Shown one piece after another: positions 33,748 to 43,461 of a stretch of 64,000 nucleotides of DNA. Both the position numbers and the translations under genes were made by a program. Within the stretch, counting starts at the first letter, position 1; each line of letters starts with the position of its first letter. The notes beneath the pieces are model-generated. The model was not told the origin of the DNA. It did no database searches and saw only the letters and a list, made by a program, of their open reading frames with translations. Source of the DNA: Hydromicrobium sp964415365 (GTDB taxonomy: Bacteria; Actinomycetota; Humimicrobiia; Humimicrobiales; Humimicrobiaceae); the NCBI GenBank assembly GCA_964415365.1, contig CAYPYW010000011.1, positions 14,597 to 78,596 of the forward strand. Direction: 5' to 3'.

Positions 33748-35524
33748 TCCCTAAAATTACACCTATATCCACATTATCCACATTGTTATCCGAATATTCT
33801 ATTACCCCTACACCCAGCCTTTCCTGTATTTGCTGCGCAATTTCATTCACTCCCTCTCTGGAGGTAAAAATTACTATTTCGGTCTGGGTATAATTAAAAT
33901 TGTCAGCACTTCTTGGTTCCGACAATTCTACAACTTTCTCTTCAGTATTAAAATAATCTTCAAGTATATCAGTAACTGTTGCTGCTAGTTTGGCAGTGCC
34001 CTCACCATTTATAACAATTATCTTCGTCAACTGCTCCTCAACTTCGCCTTCCTGTGAAGTAGCAATCACATTCAAATAATCTTTCCCCAGAACTATTACG
34101 ATATCTGAATCAATTTCTTCTTCAACTGTGCTTATGCTTCCTACCCCCAAAACTCCCTTAATATCATCTGCTGCCGCTAGCGAATTTTCATCCGGAGAAT
34201 AAACTAAAATCTGGGTACTTTCATTATCACCACTATCAGCATTTTCCACTCTAACTATTTCATACTTATTTCTGCCATCTTCAAATTCAAGACCTTCAAA
34301 GGTTTTAGAGGTCGTGCCCGCCAAACCAAAAGCTTCCGGAGAATTGTAAACTCCATTTAGTATTGTAATCTTTACTGTATCTGTAAAATCTGTAGTTTCT
34401 TCTTCAGGTGCTGCTCCCTCTTTATTAAAAAGTTCAGCAATTCCGGAAACATCCGGTATACGCACAATACCAATTCCTTCCAGATCTGGAGATGATGATA
34501 TACCCAGAGCATAAGATAAATTTTTATCGGCTTCCACATTGGAAAATGTGGAGAATATCTTTAACCTATCCTCCATATTCAGATCAGTACTCATAAAATC
34601 CTTTACCGCGTTCAGATTGGCGGATAATTTCTCTTCACTATCCCCAACAATCTTGTTTATAATCGCATCCAGCAGTATTTTTTGTTTTACAATATCCCCC
34701 ACAGGAACATCCTTCTCAATACCGCTGAAATACTTAAGGAAATTCACTGCCTCAGCACCATCAATCAAGTTCTTCCCCTTTTCCAGCTTAAAAGTGGAGC
34801 CATCATCATAGTTCTTAACCGTAATTTCCTCATCCAGTTCCAGTTCTACACCTTCCAATTTATTCACTACATTATAAACATCAAGAAGAATATAATAATC
34901 TACTTTCATACCCATACCCAGAATATTTTCCAGAGAAAGACTGAGCAAGTCCATTCCCCCTATCCCTACCGATTCACTTACCAGACCTGCACCTGTTCCC
35001 GGTATATCCACATATGTGTTTACCGGGATACATAGTGAAATTAACTTCTCTTCACTGCTGTAATAACTTGAAAACATAATAGAGCTTAATTCAGGTTCAA
35101 GCAGATTTTCTCCGGCACAGGCGATTACCATATTAATATCCTGCCCCAATTCAAGAGAACTTGGTATATTTATCCTCTCTTCCTCTGTTATTCCTTCTGC
35201 AGCAGCGAAAAACTTATTCTTAATATACCGGTATCCAAAAACTGCTCCTGCTGCCACCACTACCAGAACAAACAGTACGGCGATAATTCTAAAAATTACT
35301 TTTCTTCTCTTCCTCCTCTGCTTTATTCTCTTGCTTCTGAACCCCTCACTTTCTATATCTTTACCTTCATAACTTTCAAATTCAAAATCCTCATCCTTGA
35401 AGAAATCATCCCCTGAACCACGACTCTTTTTATCACCGTTATTTACATCATGAGAATCTTCTTCACCAAAGTATTTATCAGAGTATCTATCTTTGAACTC
35501 TTTTTCATCTTCATCAAAAGACAT
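33728..35524 (-). CDS. LytR-CpsA-Psr-fold protein with two LytR_C domains, atypical active site
   Basis: A 598-residue protein from ATG 35524, chosen because GGAGG lies eight bases before it. An acidic then basic cytoplasmic part (1-78) precedes one membrane helix (about 79-100), an LCP-like domain (about 110-345) and two LytR_C modules (about 355-455 and 490-595). Canonical LCP ligases attach glycopolymers to peptidoglycan and carry a PRDT motif and an Arg-rich R-x-R region. Here the corresponding sites read CIPVNTYVDIPG and FLKYFSGIEKD, without those arginines and the aspartate. A catalytic role is therefore doubtful; a binding or scaffolding role is possible. The position before rsfS is conserved. 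Confidence 0.78.
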   Translation of the reverse strand: MSFDEDEKEFKDRYSDKYFGEEDSHDVNNGDKKSRGSGDDFFKDEDFEFESYEGKDIESEGFRSKRIKQRRKRRKVIFRIIAVLFVLVVVAAGAVFGYRYIKNKFFAAAEGITEEERINIPSSLELGQDINMVIACAGENLLEPELSSIMFSSYYSSEEKLISLCIPVNTYVDIPGTGAGLVSESVGIGGMDLLSLSLENILGMGMKVDYYILLDVYNVVNKLEGVELELDEEITVKNYDDGSTFKLEKGKNLIDGAEAVNFLKYFSGIEKDVPVGDIVKQKILLDAIINKIVGDSEEKLSANLNAVKDFMSTDLNMEDRLKIFSTFSNVEADKNLSYALGISSSPDLEGIGIVRIPDVSGIAELFNKEGAAPEEETTDFTDTVKITILNGVYNSPEAFGLAGTTSKTFEGLEFEDGRNKYEIVRVENADSGDNESTQILVYSPDENSLAAADDIKGVLGVGSISTVEEEIDSDIVIVLGKDYLNVIATSQEGEVEEQLTKIIVINGEGTAKLAATVTDILEDYFNTEEKVVELSEPRSADNFNYTQTEIVIFTSREGVNEIAQQIQERLGVGVIEYSDNNVDNVDIGVILGSDYTNQ

Positions 35525-35525
35525 T

Positions 35526-36137
35526 TTAAATACCTCCACAAATATTATTCCAAATCTTAGCTGTATCAGGATGTAAAAACTTATCTCTCTTTATAATATA
35601 CATTATATTATTTTTATAAACCTCTAATAAGCATAAATTTATATTTTCTAAAGCAAGGCTCCTGAGATTCTCTACACCATTATAGCTCCTGAGCTTTTCA
35701 ACTTTATCAGCAACAAATAAAATCTTATCCATAAGACTCATATCACAATACCCAATAGTATGAAATTTAATCGCTTTCAGTATCTTCTGATTGGAAATAT
35801 TAAAATCTCTTCGAACCAAATATTCACCCACAAAACTATGTAATAATGGCGGGCAGTTTAATTCAAAACTACCAACTTCAAAATTATTTTCCTTTGCTAT
35901 TTTTACTAAATCTTCATAACTGAATATTTTACCGTAATCATGCAGGATACAGGCAACGCCCAGGTCAAAAAATTCTATATCAGATAAATATTTCTGTGCG
36001 ATAGCACCTGCACACTCCAGAGTGTTAATAGAATGCTGGTATAATAAAGCAGGCATAACATTTTTGATCTTTCCAGCCAGTTCCCCAATATGCTCTTTTT
36101 GATCTTCAGTTAATGAAAAGTCATTTATAAAGTCCAT
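35526..36137 (-). CDS. yqeK: HD-domain hydrolase, YqeK family
   Basis: A 203-residue HD-superfamily protein. The metal ligands lie in ALLYQHSINT, ACILHDYGK and CPPLLHSFVGEY, and KAIKFHTIGYCDMSLMDKILFVADKVE is the YqeK-specific stretch. YqeK proteins of Gram-positive bacteria hydrolyse Ap4A. It overlaps the nadD end by 17 bases and ends one base before the next start, so the group nadD-yqeK-LCP-rsfS is translated as one message. Confidence 0.9.
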   Translation of the reverse strand: MDFINDFSLTEDQKEHIGELAGKIKNVMPALLYQHSINTLECAGAIAQKYLSDIEFFDLGVACILHDYGKIFSYEDLVKIAKENNFEVGSFELNCPPLLHSFVGEYLVRRDFNISNQKILKAIKFHTIGYCDMSLMDKILFVADKVEKLRSYNGVENLRSLALENINLCLLEVYKNNIMYIIKRDKFLHPDTAKIWNNICGGI

Positions 36138-36756
36138 GTTTTAATATATAGTTACTAACCCCCTCGGGAAGTAGATAATCTATTGGCCTATTATGCCTTA
36201 TCCTGTTTCTTATATCAGTTGAAGAGATAGAAAGAGCAGGTATCTCCATTATATATATTTTCTTATCAGCAGTTTCAGTATTATTAAAAAGTCTTTTTCT
36301 CAAATCTTCTATTCGAGACAGATCATATCCGGGTCTGGTTGCTGCTATAAATTTACAAAGCAACACTATTTCATCAGTATTCTTCCAGGTAAGTATCTCT
36401 AAAATGGCATCAGCGCCCGTTATAAAATACAGCATTGAATCTCTGCCATATATTCTTTTAAGCTGCCGGACCGTATCTATGGTATATGATTTACCGCTTC
36501 TGTCTATTTCCATCCTTGAAACAAAAAAATTACTATTCGAAGAAGTAGCAATGACGGTCATTATATACCTGTCTTCAGCACTGGCTACTTCATTTTCAAT
36601 TTTGTGCGGCGGATCGCCAGTAGGTATAAAAACTACCATATCCAATTTAAACTGACTTAATGCTTCCTGTGCAGTGACCAAATGACCATTATGGATAGGA
36701 TTAAACGTTCCCCCCATAATTCCAATCTTTTTGTAGGATTTAATATCTTTTCCCAT
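36121..36756 (-). CDS. nadD: Nicotinate-nucleotide adenylyltransferase
   Basis: A 211-residue nucleotidyltransferase. GIMGGTFNPIHNGHL holds the HxGH motif and SISSTDIRNRI the second ATP-binding signature. It makes deamido-NAD from nicotinate mononucleotide. It begins one base after the proA stop, so proA, nadD and yqeK are tightly coupled. Confidence 0.96.
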   Translation of the reverse strand: MGKDIKSYKKIGIMGGTFNPIHNGHLVTAQEALSQFKLDMVVFIPTGDPPHKIENEVASAEDRYIMTVIATSSNSNFFVSRMEIDRSGKSYTIDTVRQLKRIYGRDSMLYFITGADAILEILTWKNTDEIVLLCKFIAATRPGYDLSRIEDLRKRLFNNTETADKKIYIMEIPALSISSTDIRNRIRHNRPIDYLLPEGVSNYILKHGLYK

Positions 36757-36757
36757 T

Positions 36758-38014
36758 TTATTCCCTTACCTGGCCCTGACCCAATACTATAAATTTATTA
36801 GTAGTAAGTTCTCTTAATCCCATAGGACCTCGCCAGTGAAGCTTCTGGGTACTTATACCGATCTCAGCACCCAACCCGAACTGCTCACCATCTGTAAATC
36901 TAGTAGAAGCATTTACAAAAACGGCTGCAGAATCTATCTCTCTGGTAAAATAAACAGAATTCCGGTAATTTGATGTTATTATGGTCTCAGTATGATGGGA
37001 ACCATACTTGTTTATATGCTCCACTACTTCTTCAATACTGTCAACCACCTTAACTGCCATTTTGTAATCCAAATATTCCTCATACCAGTCTTCTTCAGAA
37101 GCCAACTCCATAGATGGATATATATCTTTAGATATACGGCATCCCAGAAGCTTTACATTCTTTTCTTCAAGTTTTTTAAGCACTGCAGGTAGTACTTTTT
37201 CAGCAATATCTTTATGCACCAGTAATTTTTCAGCTGCATTACACACACTTGGCCTTTGTGTCTTCGCATTTATTACTATCCCTGTGATCATATCCATACT
37301 GATACCATCCAGCACATTGTCTATATACACATGGCAGTTCCCAATCCCGGTTTCAATCACTGGTACCTTAGAATTCTCCACCACACTATCAATTAAACTC
37401 TTGCCGCCCCTTGGAATAAGAATGTCTATATATTGCCGTAACTGCATCAATTTGACTGCATCTTCTCTATCAGTAGAAGGAATAATCTGTATGATGCTTT
37501 CCGGAAAATCATTATCTTTTAGTGCTCTACCCATTACCTGTACTAATTTTTTATTGGTATTAATCGCATGGGAGCTTCCCCTTAAAACAATACAATTCCC
37601 TGCTTTAATACATAAAACCGTTGCATCTATAGTAACATCAGGCCTGGCTTCATATATTATTCCGACAACTCCCAGAGGTACTCTTATGTTTTTTAGAATC
37701 AAACCATTAGGGAGATTATAACCAAAAATTACTTCCCCCACAGGATCAGTGAATTCAATAACCTTGTCTATGCTCTCCGCTTTTTTTTCTATTCTTTTTT
37801 TATCCAGTTTCAACCTATCCAGTAAGCTTTCAGATACTCCTTCCTGTCTGGATACCTCCATATCTTTTTCATTTTCTTCTATAATCTCCTCTGCACCAGC
37901 GATAAGGTGTTTTGAAATATCGGATAGTATTTTATTTTTAATTTTCGTGCTGGCGTTTGAGATAAATTTTGTACTTTCTTTTGCCTTTTTTGCTACTTCT
38001 AATACTGTATCCAT
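36758..38014 (-). CDS. proA: Gamma-glutamyl phosphate reductase
   Basis: A 418-residue aldehyde dehydrogenase-fold enzyme. The catalytic cysteine is in NAKTQRPSVCNAAEKLLV; IYEARPDVTIDATVLCIKAGN and HTETIITSN are ProA signatures. It reduces gamma-glutamyl phosphate to the semialdehyde in proline synthesis. It lies 47 bp after proB. Confidence 0.97.
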   Translation of the reverse strand: MDTVLEVAKKAKESTKFISNASTKIKNKILSDISKHLIAGAEEIIEENEKDMEVSRQEGVSESLLDRLKLDKKRIEKKAESIDKVIEFTDPVGEVIFGYNLPNGLILKNIRVPLGVVGIIYEARPDVTIDATVLCIKAGNCIVLRGSSHAINTNKKLVQVMGRALKDNDFPESIIQIIPSTDREDAVKLMQLRQYIDILIPRGGKSLIDSVVENSKVPVIETGIGNCHVYIDNVLDGISMDMITGIVINAKTQRPSVCNAAEKLLVHKDIAEKVLPAVLKKLEEKNVKLLGCRISKDIYPSMELASEEDWYEEYLDYKMAVKVVDSIEEVVEHINKYGSHHTETIITSNYRNSVYFTREIDSAAVFVNASTRFTDGEQFGLGAEIGISTQKLHWRGPMGLRELTTNKFIVLGQGQVRE

Positions 38015-38061
38015 TAATCCCTCCGGTTTTAGTTATTATAACACAAAACAGCTGACGAAAA

Positions 38062-39198
38062 TCATTCATTAAAAACTACCAGACAATCCCTGTGGATTAC
38101 TTCATTACACATAGAAGCATTGAATTCAGACAGAATCTCCTTTTTATTTTTACCTTTTATTTTTCTTATATCTTCACTTGAATAGCTGCTGATTCCCTTG
38201 GCAATCAATTTACTGTCAAGCGAAAATACCTGTAAAGTATCACCTTTATTGAACTTTCCATCAACCTTTACTACACCAACTGCCAGTATGCTCTTGCCTT
38301 TATCCAGTACAGCTTCTTCTGCTCCCCTGTCAATAACTATAGTGCCTTTGGTTTTCTTTCCAAAGGCTATCCATTTCTTTACACTCTTTACCTTTTTCTC
38401 AGTCTGAGGAGCAAAGAAAGTTCCTACATCATCACCGGCAATAATTCTATTTAAAACATTTTTCCTTCCACTGTTTGCAATTATTGTTTTTATACCTGAA
38501 AAAGAGCAGATTTTAGCAGCCTTTATTTTGGATTCCATCCCACCGATACCATAAGTTGAACCAATCCCACCTGCCGCACTTTCGATATCTTTATTTATCT
38601 TACCTATATATGAAAGCATCTTCGCATCTCTATAAATCCTTGGGTCTTTATTGTACACTCCATCAATATCAGTCAAAATTATCAAAATATCCGCTTCTGC
38701 CAGAATTGCAACCAGAGAAGCCAGCTGGTCGTTATCTCCAAATTTTATTTCATCTACAGCCACGCTGTCATTTTCATTAATCACAGGAATAATACTTAAA
38801 CCAATCAAATTTTTTATGGTATTTTTTATGTTGAGATACTGTTCTCTCCTGGTAGTATCCTCATGAGTCAATAGTATCTGACCTATCTTCAAATCATTTG
38901 TTAAAAATAAATCACCATAAAAACTCATGAGCCTCACCTGTCCCACAGACGCAGCTGCCTGGAGCATAGTTATATCTTCCGGCTTCTTCTTGATATTTAA
39001 ACTCTCCAGACCAACTGCAATAGCCCCACTGGTAACTATTATCACTTCCATTCCCATTTTAGCCAGAGAGCTGACTTCATCTACAAATTTTTTCATACTA
39101 ACCTTATCCAACCTGCCCGCTTTCGAAGTAAGACTGCTGGAACCTATTTTTATAACTATTCTTTTAACATCCTTAAGATATTTTCTTCTGTCTTCCAT
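38062..39198 (-). CDS. proB: Glutamate 5-kinase with PUA domain
   Basis: A 378-residue protein: an amino-acid kinase domain (RIVIKIGSSSLTS, NENDSVAVDEIKFGDNDQL, ILTDIDGVYNKDPR, GIGSTYGIGGMESKIKAA) followed from about residue 280 by a PUA domain. It phosphorylates glutamate in the first proline step and is usually feedback-inhibited by proline. It lies 21 bp after obgE. Confidence 0.97.
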   Translation of the reverse strand: MEDRRKYLKDVKRIVIKIGSSSLTSKAGRLDKVSMKKFVDEVSSLAKMGMEVIIVTSGAIAVGLESLNIKKKPEDITMLQAAASVGQVRLMSFYGDLFLTNDLKIGQILLTHEDTTRREQYLNIKNTIKNLIGLSIIPVINENDSVAVDEIKFGDNDQLASLVAILAEADILIILTDIDGVYNKDPRIYRDAKMLSYIGKINKDIESAAGGIGSTYGIGGMESKIKAAKICSFSGIKTIIANSGRKNVLNRIIAGDDVGTFFAPQTEKKVKSVKKWIAFGKKTKGTIVIDRGAEEAVLDKGKSILAVGVVKVDGKFNKGDTLQVFSLDSKLIAKGISSYSSEDIRKIKGKNKKEILSEFNASMCNEVIHRDCLVVFNE

Positions 39199-39219
39199 TT
39201 ATTACCCCGTAAGTAAAAT

Positions 39220-40527
39220 TCACTCAAGCAGTGAAAAAACAAGCTTTCCAATAATTACAGTACTTCCTTCCTTAATACCCATTTTTTTTAGCTTATCTGC
39301 AATTCCAATTTTACTCAGTCTGTATTTCAAATAATCCAGGGCTTCTTCATTTTCCAGATCGGTCATAGCTACCATTCTTTCTAATTTTTTATTCTTAACA
39401 GTATATTCATTATTGTTTTTTTCAATTTCAATTTCTTCCATCTCCAAGCTTCTTTTGTCCAGGCCATAGACTTTCGTTATCCCCTCTTCTTGAGACTCTG
39501 CACTTTTATTTTTCCGGAATTCTTCTCTGTATTTCTCCACTTTTTTATATAAATTCCAGACTAACTCATCAAGACCCTGACCTGTAATTGCCGATACTGG
39601 AAAAACACTTTTACCACTCTTATTCTCAAGAGTTTTTTTAATCTCATTTAACTTATCAACATCTGCAATCAAATCAATCTTATTTATCAAAACTATATAA
39701 TCTTTCTTATATACATCAATATTATATAGCCTTATCTCCTCTCTTAAAACATTAAAAGTTTCAATAATATCCTCTGCCTCATCTATAATCCTCTGCCCGT
39801 CCAGAACTATTGCCAGCACCACAGATCTGGTTATATGTCTTAAAAATTTATCCCCAAGACCTACTCCCTCATGTGCACCTTTTATCAGCCCCGGGACATC
39901 AGTAACCACAAAGTTGTCTTCATCCACAGTTACCACGCCCAGATTCGGAGTTAAAGTAGTAAAGGGGTAATCAGCTATTTTCGGCCTTGCTGCTGATATA
40001 CGACTGATTATGGTAGATTTACCAGAATTGGGAAACCCGACCAACGCCACATCTGCTACCAGCCTGAGTTCCAGGTCAATCCAGAAATCTTCTGTTTTTT
40101 CTCCTATTTCCGCAAATGCAGGGAATCTTCTTTCTGCAGACACAAAACTCGAATTTCCTCTGCCGCTTATTCCACCTCTAGCTATAACAATCTTATCTCC
40201 GGGACTATTCAGATCAGTGATCATGCATCCTTTTTTATCTTTGATAATAGTTCCTACAGGTACCTTTATAGTTAAATCCATTCCAGCTTTGCCATTTCTG
40301 TTATTTGGTTCCCCGTTTTTACCGTTTTCAGCTTTAAAATGTATTTTCTTTTTAAACCCATACAAAGTGCTCAGATCCCCGGTGGCTTCTACTATTACGT
40401 CCCCACCTTTCCCTCCGCTTCCTCCACTGGGAATTTTTTTACTCCCGCTTCTCACATTGAAAAAGGTAACCATACCATTCCCACCGTTTCCTGATTTTAT
40501 ATTGATTTTTGCTTCGTCTAAAAACAT
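39220..40527 (-). CDS. obgE: GTPase ObgE/CgtA
   Basis: A 435-residue Obg. The glycine-rich N-terminal domain (IKSGNGGNGMVTF, GGSGGKGGDV) is followed by the G domain with GFPNSGKST, DVPGLIKGAHEG and NKIDL, then a C-terminal OCT domain. It acts in 50S subunit assembly and growth control. In most genomes it directly follows rpmA; here two dehydrogenase genes and two transporter genes intervene. Confidence 0.97.
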   Translation of the reverse strand: MFLDEAKINIKSGNGGNGMVTFFNVRSGSKKIPSGGSGGKGGDVIVEATGDLSTLYGFKKKIHFKAENGKNGEPNNRNGKAGMDLTIKVPVGTIIKDKKGCMITDLNSPGDKIVIARGGISGRGNSSFVSAERRFPAFAEIGEKTEDFWIDLELRLVADVALVGFPNSGKSTIISRISAARPKIADYPFTTLTPNLGVVTVDEDNFVVTDVPGLIKGAHEGVGLGDKFLRHITRSVVLAIVLDGQRIIDEAEDIIETFNVLREEIRLYNIDVYKKDYIVLINKIDLIADVDKLNEIKKTLENKSGKSVFPVSAITGQGLDELVWNLYKKVEKYREEFRKNKSAESQEEGITKVYGLDKRSLEMEEIEIEKNNNEYTVKNKKLERMVAMTDLENEEALDYLKYRLSKIGIADKLKKMGIKEGSTVIIGKLVFSLLE

Positions 40528-40575
40528 AACTATCCTAAAAATAAATCGGATTCCAGGAATTATTCAAAGGCTATA

Positions 40576-41595
40576 TTACACCAGTTTAAAAACTGCTTTA
40601 TATATTTTTCTCTGCAGCATCAGGTCGAGGCCATTTTTAAAATCTGAAAGCGGCATTGCTTCCGATATCAGAGGAGATAGATTTATTTCTTTACCGGCTA
40701 TAATATCATAAGCGCGCTTTAGCGTTTCAGGAGTAGCCGAATAAGAACTCATTATGGTTAGTTCCCTTTTGTACACATTTTCAAAATTGACCTCGAATCT
40801 ACTCCCCTTTCCTGATGCTCCAAAAATATTAACCGTTCCGCCATCCCTCAGATACGAAAGAGCTTCACACATGGTATCTTTATTCGTTACAGTAAGTATA
40901 GCAATATCGACACCTATGGTTGAGATATTTTTAATCTCGCGGATTACATCCTGGTTTGATGGGTTTATGATATATTCTGCCCCCATCACACTTGCCAGAG
41001 ATAACCGCTCACCATCCACGTCAATGGCTATAACCCTCCCCCCTGATAATTTAATCAACTGGATAAATAACATTCCTATGATCCCGGTTCCCACTACAGA
41101 AAATATATCGTTTTTACAGAATACGACCTTATCAATAGCCCTGATGCAGCAGGCCAGAGGTTCCACAAACAACGCTTCCATAAGATTGAAGTCCGGCGGG
41201 ATTTTAAAAGTAGTATACTTGATATGTTCCTTTGACAGCCTTATATACTGGCAGAATGAACCCGGATATATATTTGTTTCTTTAAAATGCCTGCACATCG
41301 AATGGTTACCATGTAAACAGTAATGGCACTGGTAACATGGTATATGGTGAGCTGTCACTACTATGTCACCTGCTTTGAATCCGGTTACATCCTTTCCGGT
41401 CTTTACAACTCTTCCTACAACCTCATGCCCAAAAACCGCCGGTTTTTTTACTGCAGGATCAAATATCTTTACGATATCAGAGCCACACAGGCCTGTGTAT
41501 ATCATCTCTATCAACATCTCATCTTCCTGTATGTCCGGCTTGTCTATCTCTTCCAGTTTAAACTCATTTTGATTGTAGCAAAGTAAAGCTTTCAT
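40576..41595 (-). CDS. Zinc-dependent alcohol/polyol dehydrogenase (MDR family), copy 1
   Basis: A 339-residue medium-chain dehydrogenase. The catalytic zinc site is in GLCGSDIVK and FGHEVVG; the four structural zinc cysteines are in CYQCHYCLHGNHSMC. A Rossmann segment (VVGTGIIGMLFIQLIKLSG) ends in AIDVDGERL, whose acidic residue suggests NAD. It resembles sorbitol/threonine dehydrogenase-type enzymes; the substrate is unknown. It follows the second, related dehydrogenase by 5 bp. Confidence 0.85.
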   Translation of the reverse strand: MKALLCYNQNEFKLEEIDKPDIQEDEMLIEMIYTGLCGSDIVKIFDPAVKKPAVFGHEVVGRVVKTGKDVTGFKAGDIVVTAHHIPCYQCHYCLHGNHSMCRHFKETNIYPGSFCQYIRLSKEHIKYTTFKIPPDFNLMEALFVEPLACCIRAIDKVVFCKNDIFSVVGTGIIGMLFIQLIKLSGGRVIAIDVDGERLSLASVMGAEYIINPSNQDVIREIKNISTIGVDIAILTVTNKDTMCEALSYLRDGGTVNIFGASGKGSRFEVNFENVYKRELTIMSSYSATPETLKRAYDIIAGKEINLSPLISEAMPLSDFKNGLDLMLQRKIYKAVFKLV

Positions 41596-41600
41596 AATGT

Positions 41601-42638
41601 TCAGGTCACAATATTGTACTTTATACCCTTCTGCTGACCCATAAGCTCAAGCGCGTTTACCAGTTTTTCGAGAGGCATATCAGCAGTTATAAATTTAATT
41701 GCATCAATTTGTTTTGAAGTTATCAGGTCAAATGCCTTTTTTACATAATACGGAGCATGATGATATACTCCCTTTATAGTAAGTTCTGAGTAGTGAAGTA
41801 GCCTTGTGTCTATATTAATAGAAGTACCTGGCATACAACCTCCAAACAGATTTATAATTGCTCCTTTCCTGCCCATAAGTATAGCCATTTCCCATACCCT
41901 GGGAATCCCGGTAGCATCAATTGCCACATCTACTCCCCTTCCTCCTTTAGTCAGACTTTTTACCGCCTGTACCTGGTCATTTACTCTGGAACTATTAATT
42001 ATATGATCTGCCCCGAACTCCCTGGCATACTCCAGTCTCTCATCTGATAAATCCACAGATATTACGATTGCACCCTTTAGTTTAACCAAGACTACAAACA
42101 TAAGCCCTATGGGACCCATACCGTTGATCACTACTGTATCACCTTTATTAATATCAGACTGCTCTACGCCATGCACTACACAGGCAAGTGGTTCTAACAA
42201 TGCAGCTTCCTTGTAATCTATCTCCCCCGGTATCCTATACGTATTTTTTTTCAATATATTTGATGGTATTCTTATATATTCTGCGTATGCACCGTTATTA
42301 TATTCCAGATTCTCACAAAGAGAATGTCTTCCCAGTTTACAGTAATAACACTCATAACAGGGAACACTATTTACCGCTACTACCCTGTCTCCTACTTTAA
42401 AATCATCTACTTTGCTTCCTGTTTCTACAATATCACCAGCCCATTCATGGCCAAAAACTGAAGCTTTTTTTATCATAGTAGGATGACCTCTTTTATATGT
42501 CTTCAAATCTGAACCGCAGGTAAGAGCACTTTTTATCCTAACCAGTGCTTCGTCATTTCCTATCTCTGGTATATCTATATCTTCATATCTCACATCTTCC
42601 GGTCCATAGAATAACTGTGCTTTCATTTTACCTTTCAT
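41601..42638 (-). CDS. Zinc-dependent alcohol/polyol dehydrogenase (MDR family), copy 2
   Basis: A 345-residue paralogue of the gene downstream: GSDLKTYKRGH and FGHEWAGDIV for the catalytic zinc, CYECYYCKLGRHSLC for the structural zinc, and VINGMGPIGLMFVVLVKLKG then SVDLSDERL for NAD. The pair may form a hetero-oligomer or act on related sugar alcohols. A second in-frame ATG at 42626 (after AAAGG) is an alternative start. The 271-bp gap upstream, divergent from the transporter genes, shows nothing I can name. Confidence 0.85.
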   Translation of the reverse strand: MKGKMKAQLFYGPEDVRYEDIDIPEIGNDEALVRIKSALTCGSDLKTYKRGHPTMIKKASVFGHEWAGDIVETGSKVDDFKVGDRVVAVNSVPCYECYYCKLGRHSLCENLEYNNGAYAEYIRIPSNILKKNTYRIPGEIDYKEAALLEPLACVVHGVEQSDINKGDTVVINGMGPIGLMFVVLVKLKGAIVISVDLSDERLEYAREFGADHIINSSRVNDQVQAVKSLTKGGRGVDVAIDATGIPRVWEMAILMGRKGAIINLFGGCMPGTSINIDTRLLHYSELTIKGVYHHAPYYVKKAFDLITSKQIDAIKFITADMPLEKLVNALELMGQQKGIKYNIVT

Positions 42639-42909
42639 AAATTATCTCTCACCGAATAGTCCAAAAATCTATTAATTAAATATATTATCTAAATATTACA
42701 GAAAGAATTTACCTAGTCAAGCAATAAAAATTGTTAATTTGCGGATAATGAATAAAATCTTCACATTGGTATGTAATTATTAAAAATTCCATAACTACTA
42801 ATGACACATGTGATAAAATTACTAACAATTTACACGGAATTGAATTAAAAAAAGATTAGTTAGAAAAAAGTATAAAAATTTTCATAATTATTCATTATAA
42901 TAAGACATC

Positions 42910-43461
42910 ATGAAAAAAATATGGATACTATTCTGGACTTTTCTTAAAATAGGAAGTTTTACATTCGGAGGGGGATTTGCCATGATCCCACTAATCGAGC
43001 GGGAGATAGTAGAAAAGAAAAAATGGATTTCCCAAAATGAAATGGTAGATATTTTAACTATTTCTCAATCTTTTCCTGGAGCTGTGGCCATAAACTCGGC
43101 TATATTCATCGGCCGAAGAATCGGAGGATATTTAGGCGCTTTATCTGCTCTGTTTGGTGTGACAATCCCATCTTTTCTAATTATCATCGCAGTAGCAAAA
43201 ATATTTACATACATTAGTAATATAGAGGTAGTAGAAGCAGCTCTTAAGGGAATAAGTTCTGCTGTAATAGCACTACTAATCGTTGCAGCACTTCGAGTAG
43301 GAAAAGCCAGCATAAAGGATAAAATAAGTCCATTAATAACCATAACAGCTCTTGTATTACTCCTGGGAATAAGGATTCATCCTATATTTGTCGTCATACT
43401 GGGGATTGCATTGGGCTTAATATTTTATTTGTTCAGGAATATAAGGAAAAAATCAAAATGA
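42910..43461 (+). CDS. Chromate transporter family protein, half-size, first subunit (ChrA)
   Basis: A 183-residue membrane protein of the short-chain CHR family. It carries FGGGFAMIPLIEREIV and the SQSFPGAVAINSAIFIGRRIGG motif that marks each half of ChrA, plus five to six hydrophobic helices. Paired half-size CHR proteins work together as an anion (chromate/sulfate-type) exporter; the physiological substrate is often unknown. It overlaps the next gene by 4 bases. Confidence 0.88.
   Translation: MKKIWILFWTFLKIGSFTFGGGFAMIPLIEREIVEKKKWISQNEMVDILTISQSFPGAVAINSAIFIGRRIGGYLGALSALFGVTIPSFLIIIAVAKIFTYISNIEVVEAALKGISSAVIALLIVAALRVGKASIKDKISPLITITALVLLLGIRIHPIFVVILGIALGLIFYLFRNIRKKSK

Noticed and set aside
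40010..40711. Plus-strand frame of 233 codons opposite obgE and the dehydrogenase end
   Set aside because: Spans two genes on the other strand and reads as hydrophobic shadow sequence; no ribosome site.
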